A program made the position numbers and the translations under genes. From JAVBJN01 sp031546985 (GTDB lineage: Bacteria > Bacteroidota > Bacteroidia > Chitinophagales > Chitinophagaceae), in the NCBI GenBank assembly GCA_031546985.1, contig JAVBJN010000073.1:1-64000 (forward strand): DNA of 64,000 nucleotides, read 5' to 3'. The notes beneath the pieces are model-generated. The model had not been told where the DNA came from and made no database searches. It was given only the letters and a program-made list of their open reading frames with translations. Of the stretch, positions 9,367-17,837 are shown piece after piece. Each line of letters begins with the position of its first letter. Within the stretch, counting starts at the first letter, position 1.

Positions 9367-9810
9367 ATGAAAAAAATACTATTCGCAGCCATTTTCTGCC
9401 TCGTTGGCTTCCTGGCCCAGGCACAGACTATTACCGTACACAATTACACCACAGGTACTTTTAACTACCAGATCGACGCCAACTCGGCACTGGGAGGCGG
9501 TAGTTCCGGAGTGTACTCCATCAGCCCCAGCGCTACCCAAACCTTTACGGTTTCCAGCTTTACCTGGAGTGGCGGCACACCAGCGGTGTATGACCTTTTT
9601 TCCGTTACTACCTGGGATCCCTGCCCTATTGGCCAAAACTGTGTAGTGGGCTCCAACGGGCTCAATTGCTTCCGTTTGGGTAATCCTTTATATGGCTACC
9701 CCGATCAGGGCTTTGTAAACATTAATTCATCCTGCAACACCACGGTGTATGTATTTAAGATGAAAATCACCTTCCTGCCCAGTGGCGATATAGACATCGT
9801 GCTGGTTTAG
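9367..9810 (+). CDS. Small secreted protein, second of a tandem paralog pair
   Basis: This 147-residue protein has a signal peptide (MKKILFAAIFCLVGFLAQAQ). Its mature sequence parallels the preceding gene over its whole length: TITVHNYTTGTFNYQIDA, TPAVYDLFSVT, CPIGQNCVVGSNGLNCFR, SSC, and LPSGDIDI near the end. Five Cys are conserved between the two: two in CPIGQNC, one in NCFR, and the SSC pair region. The genes are 45 bases apart and end at a shared terminator, so they are probably cotranscribed products of a local duplication. The function is unknown. Confidence 0.85.
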   Translation: MKKILFAAIFCLVGFLAQAQTITVHNYTTGTFNYQIDANSALGGGSSGVYSISPSATQTFTVSSFTWSGGTPAVYDLFSVTTWDPCPIGQNCVVGSNGLNCFRLGNPLYGYPDQGFVNINSSCNTTVYVFKMKITFLPSGDIDIVLV

Positions 9811-9845
9811 TTTGCTGTTTCTTTTGTTTCTATAAGTACAAGTTG

Positions 9846-9874
9846 TCCCTCCGCGCATGCGGGGGGATTTTTTT
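9846..9874 (+). terminator. Terminator of the small secreted protein pair
   Basis: TCCCTCCGC (9846-9854) pairs with GCGGGGGGA (9859-9867), with one G-T wobble and a GCAT loop. Seven T follow (9868-9874). Confidence 0.88.
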
Positions 9875-9881
9875 ATGCCCC

Positions 9882-9896
9882 AACTTTGCAGTAAGA
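9882..9896 (+). promoter_or_regulatory. Possible core promoter upstream of htpG
   Basis: AACTTTGCAGTAAGA occurs here and again, identically, at 47028-47042, where it forms part of a full TAACTTTG -7 element. Here the first base pair is CA, not TA, and no -33 TTTG is present, so the call is weak. A second near match, TATGCTTTG, lies closer to htpG. Confidence 0.35.
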
Positions 9897-9963
9897 CTTT
9901 TTGACAGGCCACCATCACTGGTATATGCTTTGCTAAGCTACCTATGTTAAAATCCATTAAACT

Positions 9964-11802
9964 ATGCAGAAAGGATCTATTCGTGTACAAACGGAGAATA
10001 TCTTCCCGATTATTAAGAAGTTCTTATACAGCGACCATGAAATTTTCCTGCGTGAGCTGGTAAGCAATGCCGTAGACGCCACCCAAAAACTGAAAACACT
10101 GGCCTCTATTGGCGAGTTCAAGGGCGAGCTGGGCAACCCGGAAGTAAGGGTAACCCTCGATAAAGAAGCCAAAACCATTACCATCAGCGATCAGGGTATT
10201 GGTATGACAGAAGAGGAAGTAGACAAATACATTAACCAGGTGGCCTTTAGCGGTGCCGAAGAGTTTGTAAATAAATACAAAAACGTAAACGACGCCAATG
10301 CTATCATCGGCCATTTTGGCCTGGGTTTCTACTCTGGCTTTATGGTGAGCGAAAAGGTAGACATCGTTTCTAAAAGTTTTAAAGACGCGCCTGCTGTAAA
10401 ATGGGAGTGCGACGGCAGCCCCGAATACAGCCTTACCGAAGCTACCCGTGCCGAAAGAGGTACCGATATTGTGCTGCACATCAACAGCGAAAGCGAAGAG
10501 TTCCTGGATGAGTACCGTATCGAAAGCATTCTTACCAAATTCTGCCGTTTCCTGCCTGTGCCCATCCATTTTGGCGATAAGCAGATCAACAACCCCAACC
10601 CGGCCTGGACCAAAAAGCCAAGCGAGCTGACCACCGAAGACTACCAGAATTTCTACAAAGAGCTGTACCCGCACAGCGAACCACCGCTGTTCTGGATTCA
10701 CCTCAATGTAGATTATCCGTTTAACCTTACGGGTATCCTGTATTTCCCTGCTATTAAAAACAGCTACGAAATTCAGAAAGACAAGATACAGCTGTATTGC
10801 AACCAGGTATTTGTAACCGATGAGGTAAAAGACATTGTACCCGAGTTCCTGATGCTGCTGCATGGTGTGATAGACAGTCCAGATATTCCGCTAAACGTAA
10901 GCCGCAGCTACCTGCAGGGCGATCCCAACGTGCGCAAGATCAACGCACACATCACCAAAAAAGTGGCCGATAAGCTGGAAGAGATGTTCCGCAACTCCCG
11001 TCCCGAGTTTGAGCAAAAATGGGAGCACATTGGTCTGTTTGTGAAATACGGTATGATTACCGACGATAAGTTCCTGGACAAAGCCAACAAGTTTTTCCTG
11101 ATGCAGGATTGTAAAGGCGATGCGTTCTATACCGAAACGGAATACCGCGAGGCCACACAAGCCCTGCAAACCAACAAAGAAAACAAACTGGTAGTCCTTT
11201 ACACCACCGATCCGGTAAAGCAGCACAGCTACATACAGGCGGCGCAGCAAAAGGGTTATATCGTGGTTAAGATGGAAACCATTGTAGACGCGGCTTTCAT
11301 CAACAACATTGAAATGAAATGGGATAATGTGAGCTTCAAACGTATTGATGCCGACATTACCGAAAACCTGATCGATGTGCAGGAAACCGCGGCCAGTGTA
11401 CTGAGCGAAGCCCAGGAAACCCAATTGCAGGACCTGTTTAAAGTGCAGATCACCGCTCCGGAAATTAAGGTAGAACTGAAAGGCCTGAGCAAAGATGCGC
11501 AACCGGTAATTGTTACCCGCAGCGAGTTTATGCGCCGTATGAAAGATATGGCCAGCGTAGGCGGTCAGCAGGCGAGCTGGTATGCCAACATGCCCGACGA
11601 GATAAACATGACGGTAAATGCCAACCACCCGGTATACGAAAAAATACTGGCGGCCAACGATAAGCCTAAGCAAGAGAAAATGGTGCGCAACCTGGCCGAT
11701 CTGGCCCTGCTCTCGCAAGGCTTACTCAAAGGTGCAGAGCTTACTGCATTTGTAGAGCGCAGTGTGCAACTGATGAATGAAGAACAAGCGGTAACAGCAT
11801 AG
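9964..11802 (+). CDS. htpG: Molecular chaperone HtpG (Hsp90)
   Basis: This 612-residue protein has the usual bacterial Hsp90 length. The N-terminal GHKL ATPase domain has the N-box (ELVSNAVDA, with Asn35), the DQGIGM motif (76-81) that contacts adenine, and the lid glycine motif GHFGLGFYSGF (116-126). The middle domain carries PLFWIHLNVDYPF and NVSRSYLQGD, the latter with the catalytic-loop Arg. The C-terminal dimerisation part is present and has no MEEVD tail, as expected in bacteria. The protein is a cytoplasmic ATP-dependent chaperone for stress-damaged clients. The gene stands alone between terminators. Confidence 0.97.
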   Translation: MQKGSIRVQTENIFPIIKKFLYSDHEIFLRELVSNAVDATQKLKTLASIGEFKGELGNPEVRVTLDKEAKTITISDQGIGMTEEEVDKYINQVAFSGAEEFVNKYKNVNDANAIIGHFGLGFYSGFMVSEKVDIVSKSFKDAPAVKWECDGSPEYSLTEATRAERGTDIVLHINSESEEFLDEYRIESILTKFCRFLPVPIHFGDKQINNPNPAWTKKPSELTTEDYQNFYKELYPHSEPPLFWIHLNVDYPFNLTGILYFPAIKNSYEIQKDKIQLYCNQVFVTDEVKDIVPEFLMLLHGVIDSPDIPLNVSRSYLQGDPNVRKINAHITKKVADKLEEMFRNSRPEFEQKWEHIGLFVKYGMITDDKFLDKANKFFLMQDCKGDAFYTETEYREATQALQTNKENKLVVLYTTDPVKQHSYIQAAQQKGYIVVKMETIVDAAFINNIEMKWDNVSFKRIDADITENLIDVQETAASVLSEAQETQLQDLFKVQITAPEIKVELKGLSKDAQPVIVTRSEFMRRMKDMASVGGQQASWYANMPDEINMTVNANHPVYEKILAANDKPKQEKMVRNLADLALLSQGLLKGAELTAFVERSVQLMNEEQAVTA

Positions 11803-11824
11803 TTACTTTTCTCAAATACTTAAA

Positions 11825-11858
11825 CGAAAGGCGATGCATTTGCATCGCCTTTCGTATT
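11825..11858. terminator. Shared terminator between htpG and the convergent glycosyltransferase gene
   Basis: A near-perfect 14-bp inverted repeat, CGAAAGGCGATGCA (11825-11838) with TGCATCGCCTTTCG (11841-11854), lies between the convergent stop codons. A short T stretch follows on the plus strand. Only moderate T or A tracts flank the stem, so efficiency in either direction is uncertain. Confidence 0.75.
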
Positions 11859-11874
11859 TTATGGTAACTAATTT

Positions 11875-13122
11875 TTAGTACGTTTTTCGCTTTATCATAC
11901 CCAATGCAAAAGCATGTCCATCGTCTTTACCGCTGTAGGAGCGCGGATCGTTAAAGGCGTTTTCGGGCACCTGCCCATTGAGCATGTCGGTAACCTTCTC
12001 CATCACTTCTGCAACCGAAATCAGTTTCATGCACTGGTTATTGCCCAGGCAGGGCGGTATGCGAAATTCGTGTACGCAAGGGCTGCAATACACATTTTTA
12101 TACACAATAGCGGCGTTATCGTTAATGCCGTATTGCCGTGGCGAGCAAGGGCCAAATAAGGCTACCGTAGGCGCCTTAACTGCAAAAGCCAGGTGCATGG
12201 GCCCGGTATCGTTGGTTATAACCACAGCAGCCTGCTTCAATAAGCAGATCAGCTCCTCCATACTGGTGCGGCCAGCCATGTTCAATACCCGGTCGTGCAC
12301 CACTTGCTGGTAAATAGTATCTACATATTCCCGCTCATTGGGAGCGCCTACCAAAAGAATCTTATATGCAGGATATTGTTGCAGCAACAACTGTATGAGT
12401 TGTACAAAACCCTCGGCAGGCCAGCGCCTTTCAATACGCAGATCAGATGCGTTGGGGTTAATAACCAGGTAACGGTCGGTTGCGGTTAACCCCTCCTCCG
12501 CTTTAGGAAAAGCAGCAACCGAAGTCTGGAACTCGTATAACGAATGTATTTCTTCCTTTACCTGCAACAAACGGCTCCACTGCATATACACTTCAGAAAT
12601 GGGTACGGCGCTGTTGTAATACATCATGTGGGTATAGATGCCCATACGGTAATTGCTCTCTTTAAGGTAATACCCAAACCGGTTTTGCGCGTTGGTCAAT
12701 GCGGTAACCACACTGCTAAAATTGGAGTACACTTCCAGATCAATGTAGAGATCAATCTTCTTGCGGAACAGGGTCCATACAAAAGGGATGATACCTTTGA
12801 TAAGGCCGCCCATGGTTTTATCGTCCAGCAAAATCACCTCATCTACAATCGGGATCTTGCTTAACATTTGTTTATTGGCCGGCGTGGTTATAAAAAGTAT
12901 TCGGGCATCGGGGTACTGGCGGCGCAGGGTTTGCAGCAAAGGCGTAGCCTGTACAATACTGCCCAATCCACGAAATTTACATACTGCAATCGTTTTAAAA
13001 GGCAGGGAAAGATCATGGTTTTTGGGAAACAGTTTACCCGCCAGCTTCACCATACTGTTGAGCAGCAAAGCCATCCATTTTATGATGGTCTGATCGAGGT
13101 ATATCTGCCTGTTCGTCTTCAT
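11875..13122 (-). CDS. Glycosyltransferase family 9 (heptosyltransferase-like)
   Basis: This 415-residue protein has two Rossmann-like halves. The N-terminal half has CKFRGLGSIVQATPLLQTLR (about 48-67), matching the ADP-heptosyltransferase start IRxxxLGDxxxxxP-LxxLR. The C-terminal half has VITNDTGPMHLAFAVKAPTVALFG, the GT9 signature for nucleotide-sugar binding. A Cys-rich segment (CSPCVHEFRIPPCLGNNQC) follows. Family members add sugars to lipopolysaccharide core or related glycans at the inner membrane face. The acceptor here is unknown. Its ATG shares one base with the stop of the upstream gene (TAATG), so the two products are probably made together. Confidence 0.88.
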   Translation of the reverse strand: MKTNRQIYLDQTIIKWMALLLNSMVKLAGKLFPKNHDLSLPFKTIAVCKFRGLGSIVQATPLLQTLRRQYPDARILFITTPANKQMLSKIPIVDEVILLDDKTMGGLIKGIIPFVWTLFRKKIDLYIDLEVYSNFSSVVTALTNAQNRFGYYLKESNYRMGIYTHMMYYNSAVPISEVYMQWSRLLQVKEEIHSLYEFQTSVAAFPKAEEGLTATDRYLVINPNASDLRIERRWPAEGFVQLIQLLLQQYPAYKILLVGAPNEREYVDTIYQQVVHDRVLNMAGRTSMEELICLLKQAAVVITNDTGPMHLAFAVKAPTVALFGPCSPRQYGINDNAAIVYKNVYCSPCVHEFRIPPCLGNNQCMKLISVAEVMEKVTDMLNGQVPENAFNDPRSYSGKDDGHAFALGMIKRKTY

Positions 13123-15920
13123 TATAGCCTGTTGTGCAACATAATTTTTTTCACCTGTATGCCTTCCGGCAGGTTGTGGAGCAAGATACGCTGTATATTA
13201 AATGTGTGCCAGTTGTATTGCGTACTTAGCGGCACAAGATAACGGCCCGTTTGGTTTGGTGCAACTTCAAACGTAAACGCACCTCTTGTTTCCAGCGAAT
13301 CGGCATAGGCACATTCCACCTGCGTCCAATCGGCGCTGCTGTTGTGCAGTTCCAATAGCAACAGATTACCATCCGCTGTACCTATCGCATCCGGCAGTTG
13401 CCACTGGCCTACTCCGGTTGCTTGCAATACTGCTCCAGCCTTATCATCATAAATGCTGTTCACGCCATTGGCCCAATAATGTGCTAGTTTGGCCAGCCTA
13501 TCGGTATGGCGTTCAAATAGTACACTATCTGCAAGTGCCCCGGTGTAGTTGTGTTGTATTGCGATACCCTTTTTAACCCACAGGTATTTTCCATCTGCCA
13601 ACCCTAGTGGCTGGTAATGGTTAAATATATAGTTGCTCACCACATAGTAGCGTACTGCATTGTTAAGCCCATCTACATTATCCCAGAAACTGCCCAAAGG
13701 CCAGGAAGAGAACACCACCAAGGGCACATTCATGTTTTGCAGCTGGGTTATGTTGTGGCGCTGAATTTTGTCCGTTACCATATTCTGCATATACTGGCAA
13801 AAGTACCCCGGCACCTTGCGTTGCAAATAGTAATACAACATGGGCGTATGCGAGAAATCCAAAAAGGTTGCATCGGCAACAAAATTAGAATCCATCGTTT
13901 TTTGAATATTATCAAACTGCCCGGCAATAGCGGCATAGCCTGGCGCCCGTGGTATAAGCTCATGTGCGTTTTCCACTTCTTTGCGATGGCTTACCGTTTG
14001 CAAAGCGGCCTCGGCAGGCAGTTCCAGCCCGGGCACACCCGGGTATTTAAATCCGGCAACCAGCACCAGCATAACCAGTACGAGGGTCCATTTTTTCCAG
14101 GCAAAGGCACGGGTTAATGCATACCAGCCCAACGCCAGTATGAGCAGCAGGAACGATACCAGGAAAGTATCCGACCCCTCTACGCCAAACACATGGCGCA
14201 CCAGTCCCCGCTGAAAACTAAACAGGTAATACAACGCCAGGAACACCAGTGCAAAATATTGTAATTGCTGCTGCGCAGATACACCTTTACGCTGCCATAC
14301 CCGGTACAGCAACACCATTATGCTTAATGGCAAGATGAAATACAACGTGCTTTGCCAGAAAGCGCTGCCTACAAAAATATCGGGTATAGCATGCGCTTGT
14401 GAGGCTTTAATATAGTCGAGTGCATCGCCTGCATTTTGCCATATCGGTATGTGTAACACAACCCCACAATACCCAATAATCAATACCAATGGTACACCTA
14501 TAATCAGCAATGCCTGGCCTGCTTCCAGCAAAAAAGGCTTCCAGCGCCGCGCGCGCACCACCTGCAAGAGTACCAGGATGGCAATAGCAGGCAAAGCGCC
14601 TACGGCCACATCGAGCCGCCAGCTCATCAAAAACAATCCGGTACAGGCCAGCAATAAAAACGAAGCCAACGATGGCTTGCGGAAATAATGCATCATCGCC
14701 ATCCACACCACCAATGCTACACTGCAATAAGGCGGTACCAATACTATAGCAAACGGAAAAATGATAAGCAGGAACAAAGCCAGCAACGCATCGCGAAACA
14801 CGGCTTTGAAAAACCAGAAGATAAACATTTGATAGACCACGCTCACCAATGCGTGGTACACCAGAAAATCGAGATTGGCTTTATACCCATTAAGCAGCGT
14901 GTATACAATGCCTGGCAACTGATCATCGAGCAAGTGCGAGGAATAATACTCAGCAAACGGCACCTGCTGAAACCGGAACAACTGCATAATGGCATTGGCC
15001 CGGTTGGCCATTTCAAAATGCTCGGTAGGTAACTCGCTCAGAATGGGCACATACAAACCAGACAGGAATACGCCTGCCGCTGTAATACCCGCCATTGCCG
15101 AAAGCAGCTTACGGGTAGCAGGTACTGTTGCTCTCGATCGCCAACGCAGGATGCACCAAACTACAAGCGCCAATAAGCCCAGCAGGTAAAACGCAGATGG
15201 CGTAGTGAGGTATATGCCACGCTGGTTAAGCACTAAAAACAATTCGGTACTTAACACATAAAGGCAGGGAATAAACAAAAAAGGAGTCAGCCCATACAAC
15301 CATTGTGCTTGCCGGGCTGGTTTAAATAATGTAAGTCCACATAACACTGCACCAAATGCCAATGCGCCATACACCCAGCCATGTTGCAGGGAACAGCCGG
15401 TCATATGCGCCACATCCATCAGCAGTATCATCATACTCCAGCCCAGCATCCAGGCTCCGGCCACAGCAGGCCAGGTTAGTACATGCTGCCGTTGCTTCGC
15501 CCATATCCCTACCAGAAATAAAAGCAATGTACTGGTCGTAAAAGCGTAGAATAAAGAGAAAGTAGCCGCACCGGCCATCAATTGAAAAGTACCGCAACTC
15601 AATGCCAATGCAGCGCTGATAGATACATACACCAGCGAGGCTCTCGATAAAAGACGTGCAGTAATAAGTTTATGATACAGGTAGCTCCATAAGACCAACC
15701 CTCCGGCAAAAACAAAGCCGGTGTAGTAAAACCGGTTAATGCGCCGGCCCACATCTACCCCTTCCATGCCCGCCGCGCCCAGCATTCCGTTTTGGATAGC
15801 CTGGAGCTGCAATGGAAAGTACCGGAACAGCAGCACTGCCGGAACCAATGCCAGCAATACCGGCAACAGCATGTTGGCAGGGGCCAGTATTTTTTTGAAT
15901 GTACCGGAATCTGGGGGCAT
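13122..15920 (-). CDS. Polytopic membrane protein, possible GT-C-type glycosyltransferase
   Basis: This protein has 932 residues. Roughly the first 640 carry many hydrophobic helices separated by short Arg/Lys loops. The last 270 or so are soluble, with an aromatic-rich pattern. A loop with EHFEMANRANAIM near residue 300 precedes a helix-rich part containing SWRLDVAVGALP. The layout of a multi-helix N-terminal part with a large extracytoplasmic C-terminal domain resembles GT-C glycosyltransferases such as PMT/ArnT types. I see no diagnostic DxD motif, so this is inference. The one-base overlap with the downstream GT9 gene supports a role in surface glycan assembly. Confidence 0.65.
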   Translation of the reverse strand: MPPDSGTFKKILAPANMLLPVLLALVPAVLLFRYFPLQLQAIQNGMLGAAGMEGVDVGRRINRFYYTGFVFAGGLVLWSYLYHKLITARLLSRASLVYVSISAALALSCGTFQLMAGAATFSLFYAFTTSTLLLFLVGIWAKQRQHVLTWPAVAGAWMLGWSMMILLMDVAHMTGCSLQHGWVYGALAFGAVLCGLTLFKPARQAQWLYGLTPFLFIPCLYVLSTELFLVLNQRGIYLTTPSAFYLLGLLALVVWCILRWRSRATVPATRKLLSAMAGITAAGVFLSGLYVPILSELPTEHFEMANRANAIMQLFRFQQVPFAEYYSSHLLDDQLPGIVYTLLNGYKANLDFLVYHALVSVVYQMFIFWFFKAVFRDALLALFLLIIFPFAIVLVPPYCSVALVVWMAMMHYFRKPSLASFLLLACTGLFLMSWRLDVAVGALPAIAILVLLQVVRARRWKPFLLEAGQALLIIGVPLVLIIGYCGVVLHIPIWQNAGDALDYIKASQAHAIPDIFVGSAFWQSTLYFILPLSIMVLLYRVWQRKGVSAQQQLQYFALVFLALYYLFSFQRGLVRHVFGVEGSDTFLVSFLLLILALGWYALTRAFAWKKWTLVLVMLVLVAGFKYPGVPGLELPAEAALQTVSHRKEVENAHELIPRAPGYAAIAGQFDNIQKTMDSNFVADATFLDFSHTPMLYYYLQRKVPGYFCQYMQNMVTDKIQRHNITQLQNMNVPLVVFSSWPLGSFWDNVDGLNNAVRYYVVSNYIFNHYQPLGLADGKYLWVKKGIAIQHNYTGALADSVLFERHTDRLAKLAHYWANGVNSIYDDKAGAVLQATGVGQWQLPDAIGTADGNLLLLELHNSSADWTQVECAYADSLETRGAFTFEVAPNQTGRYLVPLSTQYNWHTFNIQRILLHNLPEGIQVKKIMLHNRL

Positions 15921-16020
15921 AATACGGTTTTGAACAGATAAAAATATTCAAATCGCCGTATAGTTGCAGTTTCCGGCCTAAGAAAACTTTATGGAACAGA
16001 GGTGAAAGGTCAAACTTCAG

Positions 16021-16053
16021 AGACCTGGCAGGACCTACGGACCTGGCAGATCT
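16021..16053. repeat. Dispersed palindromic repeat, family A copy 1
   Basis: Two arms, AGACCTGGCAGGACC (16021-16035) and GGACCTGGCAGATCT (16039-16053), are inverted at 12 of 15 positions and can form a hairpin. Related arms occur at 46860-46913 and 51110-51144. All three copies are intergenic. Confidence 0.7.
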
Positions 16054-16094
16054 CTATTGAACAATATCGCTCCAGACCAATCAGACATCCCAAT

Positions 16095-17339
16095 CTATTC
16101 GTACCGCAGTGCGTTAATGGGGTTTAGTTTGGCAGCTTTAAACGCGGGGTATAAGCCAGAGAGCAGCCCCACCACCGAGCAAAGGCTCAAGCCGGTTAAG
16201 ATCCATACCCATGGAATAATAAAGCCCGATTTAAAGATGAGCGATACCAGGTTGCCGATAAGGATACCCAGGAACACACCCAGACTACCGCCCAGCAGGC
16301 TTATCAATACCGATTCGGTAAGGAATTGCATGCGGATGGTTTTGTTGTTGGCCCCCAGGGCTTTGGCAATACCAATCTCGCGGGTACGCTCTGCCACGGC
16401 TACCAGCATAATGTTCATAAGACCAATAGCAGCGCCCAGCAGGGTAATAATACCAATAGCGGTAGCAGCCGCGGTTACCAGGCTTATGTTTTCGAGCAGG
16501 GTATTAATAAATCCATCGCTGGAGTTGATGGTAAAATCGTCGGGGTCTACCAGGCGCAGCTGGCGCACATTACGCAATAAGCCAGTGGCTTCGCTGGTAG
16601 CTACTTTCAACGCACCGATATTGTCCACTTTTACACTAATGATAAAGTTGGCGCCGGAGCTGCCATATACGTTGCGGGCATTTTGCAGGGGAATAAATAC
16701 AGTACGATCGGTGCGGTTTACAAAGCTGCTGCCTTTAGATTTGGCTACACCCAGCACCCGGTAAGATCTTCCGCTCACCTGTATATCCTGCCCTACCGCA
16801 CTTTCGGCCCTTCCTTTAAATATCTTTTCGGCAATTTCATGCCCAATGATGCATATGTTTTGTGCAGAGCTTTGGTCTTGCAGGCTAAAGTTGCGACCAG
16901 ATGCAAGCTCTATCGCTGCCAGGTTCATGTAGTTTTCGTCCACCCCCTGTACCGATACGTTAGGGTTGGTTTTTACCGATCCTTTTTCAATGGTAGCCAC
17001 ACCCGTGCCCATAAACGACACGCTTACCACCGATGGAAAAGCATACCGCGCTTTAAACTGCTGCGACTCGTCGTAAGAGATGGGTTTGTCTATCACCCGC
17101 ACGCCTACCCTGCCCTGCCGCTTTTTAGTCTTCACCTCGGCGCCGCCCATTACACTAAAGGTGTTGGACCCCAGATCGCTAAAGTTGCTGTAAATAGAGG
17201 CTTTCATACTGTCAATCGCAGTAAGGATACCTACCAGCGCCATAATACCAATGGCAATAATGGCAACGGTTAAACCCGTACGCAGTTTATTGGAACGCAC
17301 TGTTCCGAAAGAGAGCCTTAAATTATCCAGCCAACGCAT
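16095..17339 (-). CDS. ABC transporter permease, MacB/FtsX type
   Basis: This 414-residue protein has the MacB layout. A short cytoplasmic start (RLSFGTVRSNKLRTGLT) leads to TM1 (about 25-45). A periplasmic domain of some 230 residues has SMKASIYSNFSDLGSNTFSV at its start. Three C-terminal helices follow, and the FtsX motif is seen as EIGIAKALGANNKTIRMQFL between TM2 and TM3. Such permeases work with a cytoplasmic ATPase to export peptides, drugs or lipoproteins by mechanotransmission. No ATPase gene is adjacent, so the partner must be elsewhere. The ATG at 17339 is well placed. Confidence 0.9.
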   Translation of the reverse strand: MRWLDNLRLSFGTVRSNKLRTGLTVAIIAIGIMALVGILTAIDSMKASIYSNFSDLGSNTFSVMGGAEVKTKKRQGRVGVRVIDKPISYDESQQFKARYAFPSVVSVSFMGTGVATIEKGSVKTNPNVSVQGVDENYMNLAAIELASGRNFSLQDQSSAQNICIIGHEIAEKIFKGRAESAVGQDIQVSGRSYRVLGVAKSKGSSFVNRTDRTVFIPLQNARNVYGSSGANFIISVKVDNIGALKVATSEATGLLRNVRQLRLVDPDDFTINSSDGFINTLLENISLVTAAATAIGIITLLGAAIGLMNIMLVAVAERTREIGIAKALGANNKTIRMQFLTESVLISLLGGSLGVFLGILIGNLVSLIFKSGFIIPWVWILTGLSLCSVVGLLSGLYPAFKAAKLNPINALRYE

Positions 17340-17371
17340 GAAGTAAAAGTAAGGAGTTAAATGATTGCCTG

Positions 17372-17385
17372 TCCAAAATTTTGGA
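17372..17385. promoter_or_regulatory. Perfect 14-bp palindrome in a divergent intergenic region
   Basis: TCCAAAATTTTGGA is fully self-complementary. It lies 33 bases upstream of the permease ATG (minus) and about 80 bases upstream of the divergent small-protein gene. It could be a repressor site. AT-rich palindromes also arise by chance, so confidence is low. Confidence 0.35.
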
Positions 17386-17441
17386 TAAGCGGTTGATATA
17401 CACCATAGAAATACATCTCAGGTTTTAAGCCCAAGCATCCG

Positions 17442-17449
17442 TAAATTTG
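17442..17449 (+). promoter_or_regulatory. -7 element upstream of the small acidic protein gene
   Basis: TAAATTTG matches the Bacteroidota TAnnTTTG element 16 bases before the ATG at 17466. The -33 region has GTTTT and not TTTG. Confidence 0.5.
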
Positions 17450-17465
17450 GTAAAACCCTTCAATT

Positions 17466-17753
17466 ATGGAAAACTCCAAGAAACCACCCCAAAACAAGCA
17501 GGACAAAGACTATCCTGGCTACCCCCACTACCCCTCCCGCGAAGACATTATGAACCCGCAACTGAACCTCGAAAAGACACCGCTGGATGAGGAAGAAAAA
17601 GACGAACTCGACTCCTCCGGGCTCGACATTCCGGGAGCAGATGGCGATGATGCCCTGGAAGCCATTGGCGAAGAGGATGAAGAAAACAATTATTACAGCC
17701 TTGGCGGCGACCGTCACGACGAAACCCAAGAACTGGATGAAGATGACGATTAA
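17466..17753 (+). CDS. Small acidic protein of unknown function
   Basis: This 95-residue protein has a Lys/Pro/Tyr-rich first third (KKPPQNKQDKDYPGYPHYPS) and a strongly acidic remainder ending in ELDEDDD. There is no signal peptide, membrane segment or Cys. It is probably a cytoplasmic, mostly disordered protein. The frame is preceded by a TAnnTTTG element and followed by a terminator, which supports it as a real single-gene unit. I do not recognise the family. Confidence 0.8.
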   Translation: MENSKKPPQNKQDKDYPGYPHYPSREDIMNPQLNLEKTPLDEEEKDELDSSGLDIPGADGDDALEAIGEEDEENNYYSLGGDRHDETQELDEDDD

Positions 17754-17782
17754 AACGTACCACCCGGCACTTGCCGCTTATT

Positions 17783-17818
17783 AAAAAAGCCATTGACCTT
17801 GCGATCAATGGCTTTTTT
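17783..17818. terminator. Bidirectional terminator between the acidic protein gene and nuoN
   Basis: AAAAAAGCCATTGA (from 17783) pairs with TCAATGGCTTTTTT (ending 17818) around CCTTGCGA. Six A on one side and six T on the other allow termination in both directions. It serves the plus-strand gene and the end of the nuo operon. Confidence 0.92.
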
Positions 17819-17837
17819 ATATCGTTTAACCGGGTAT

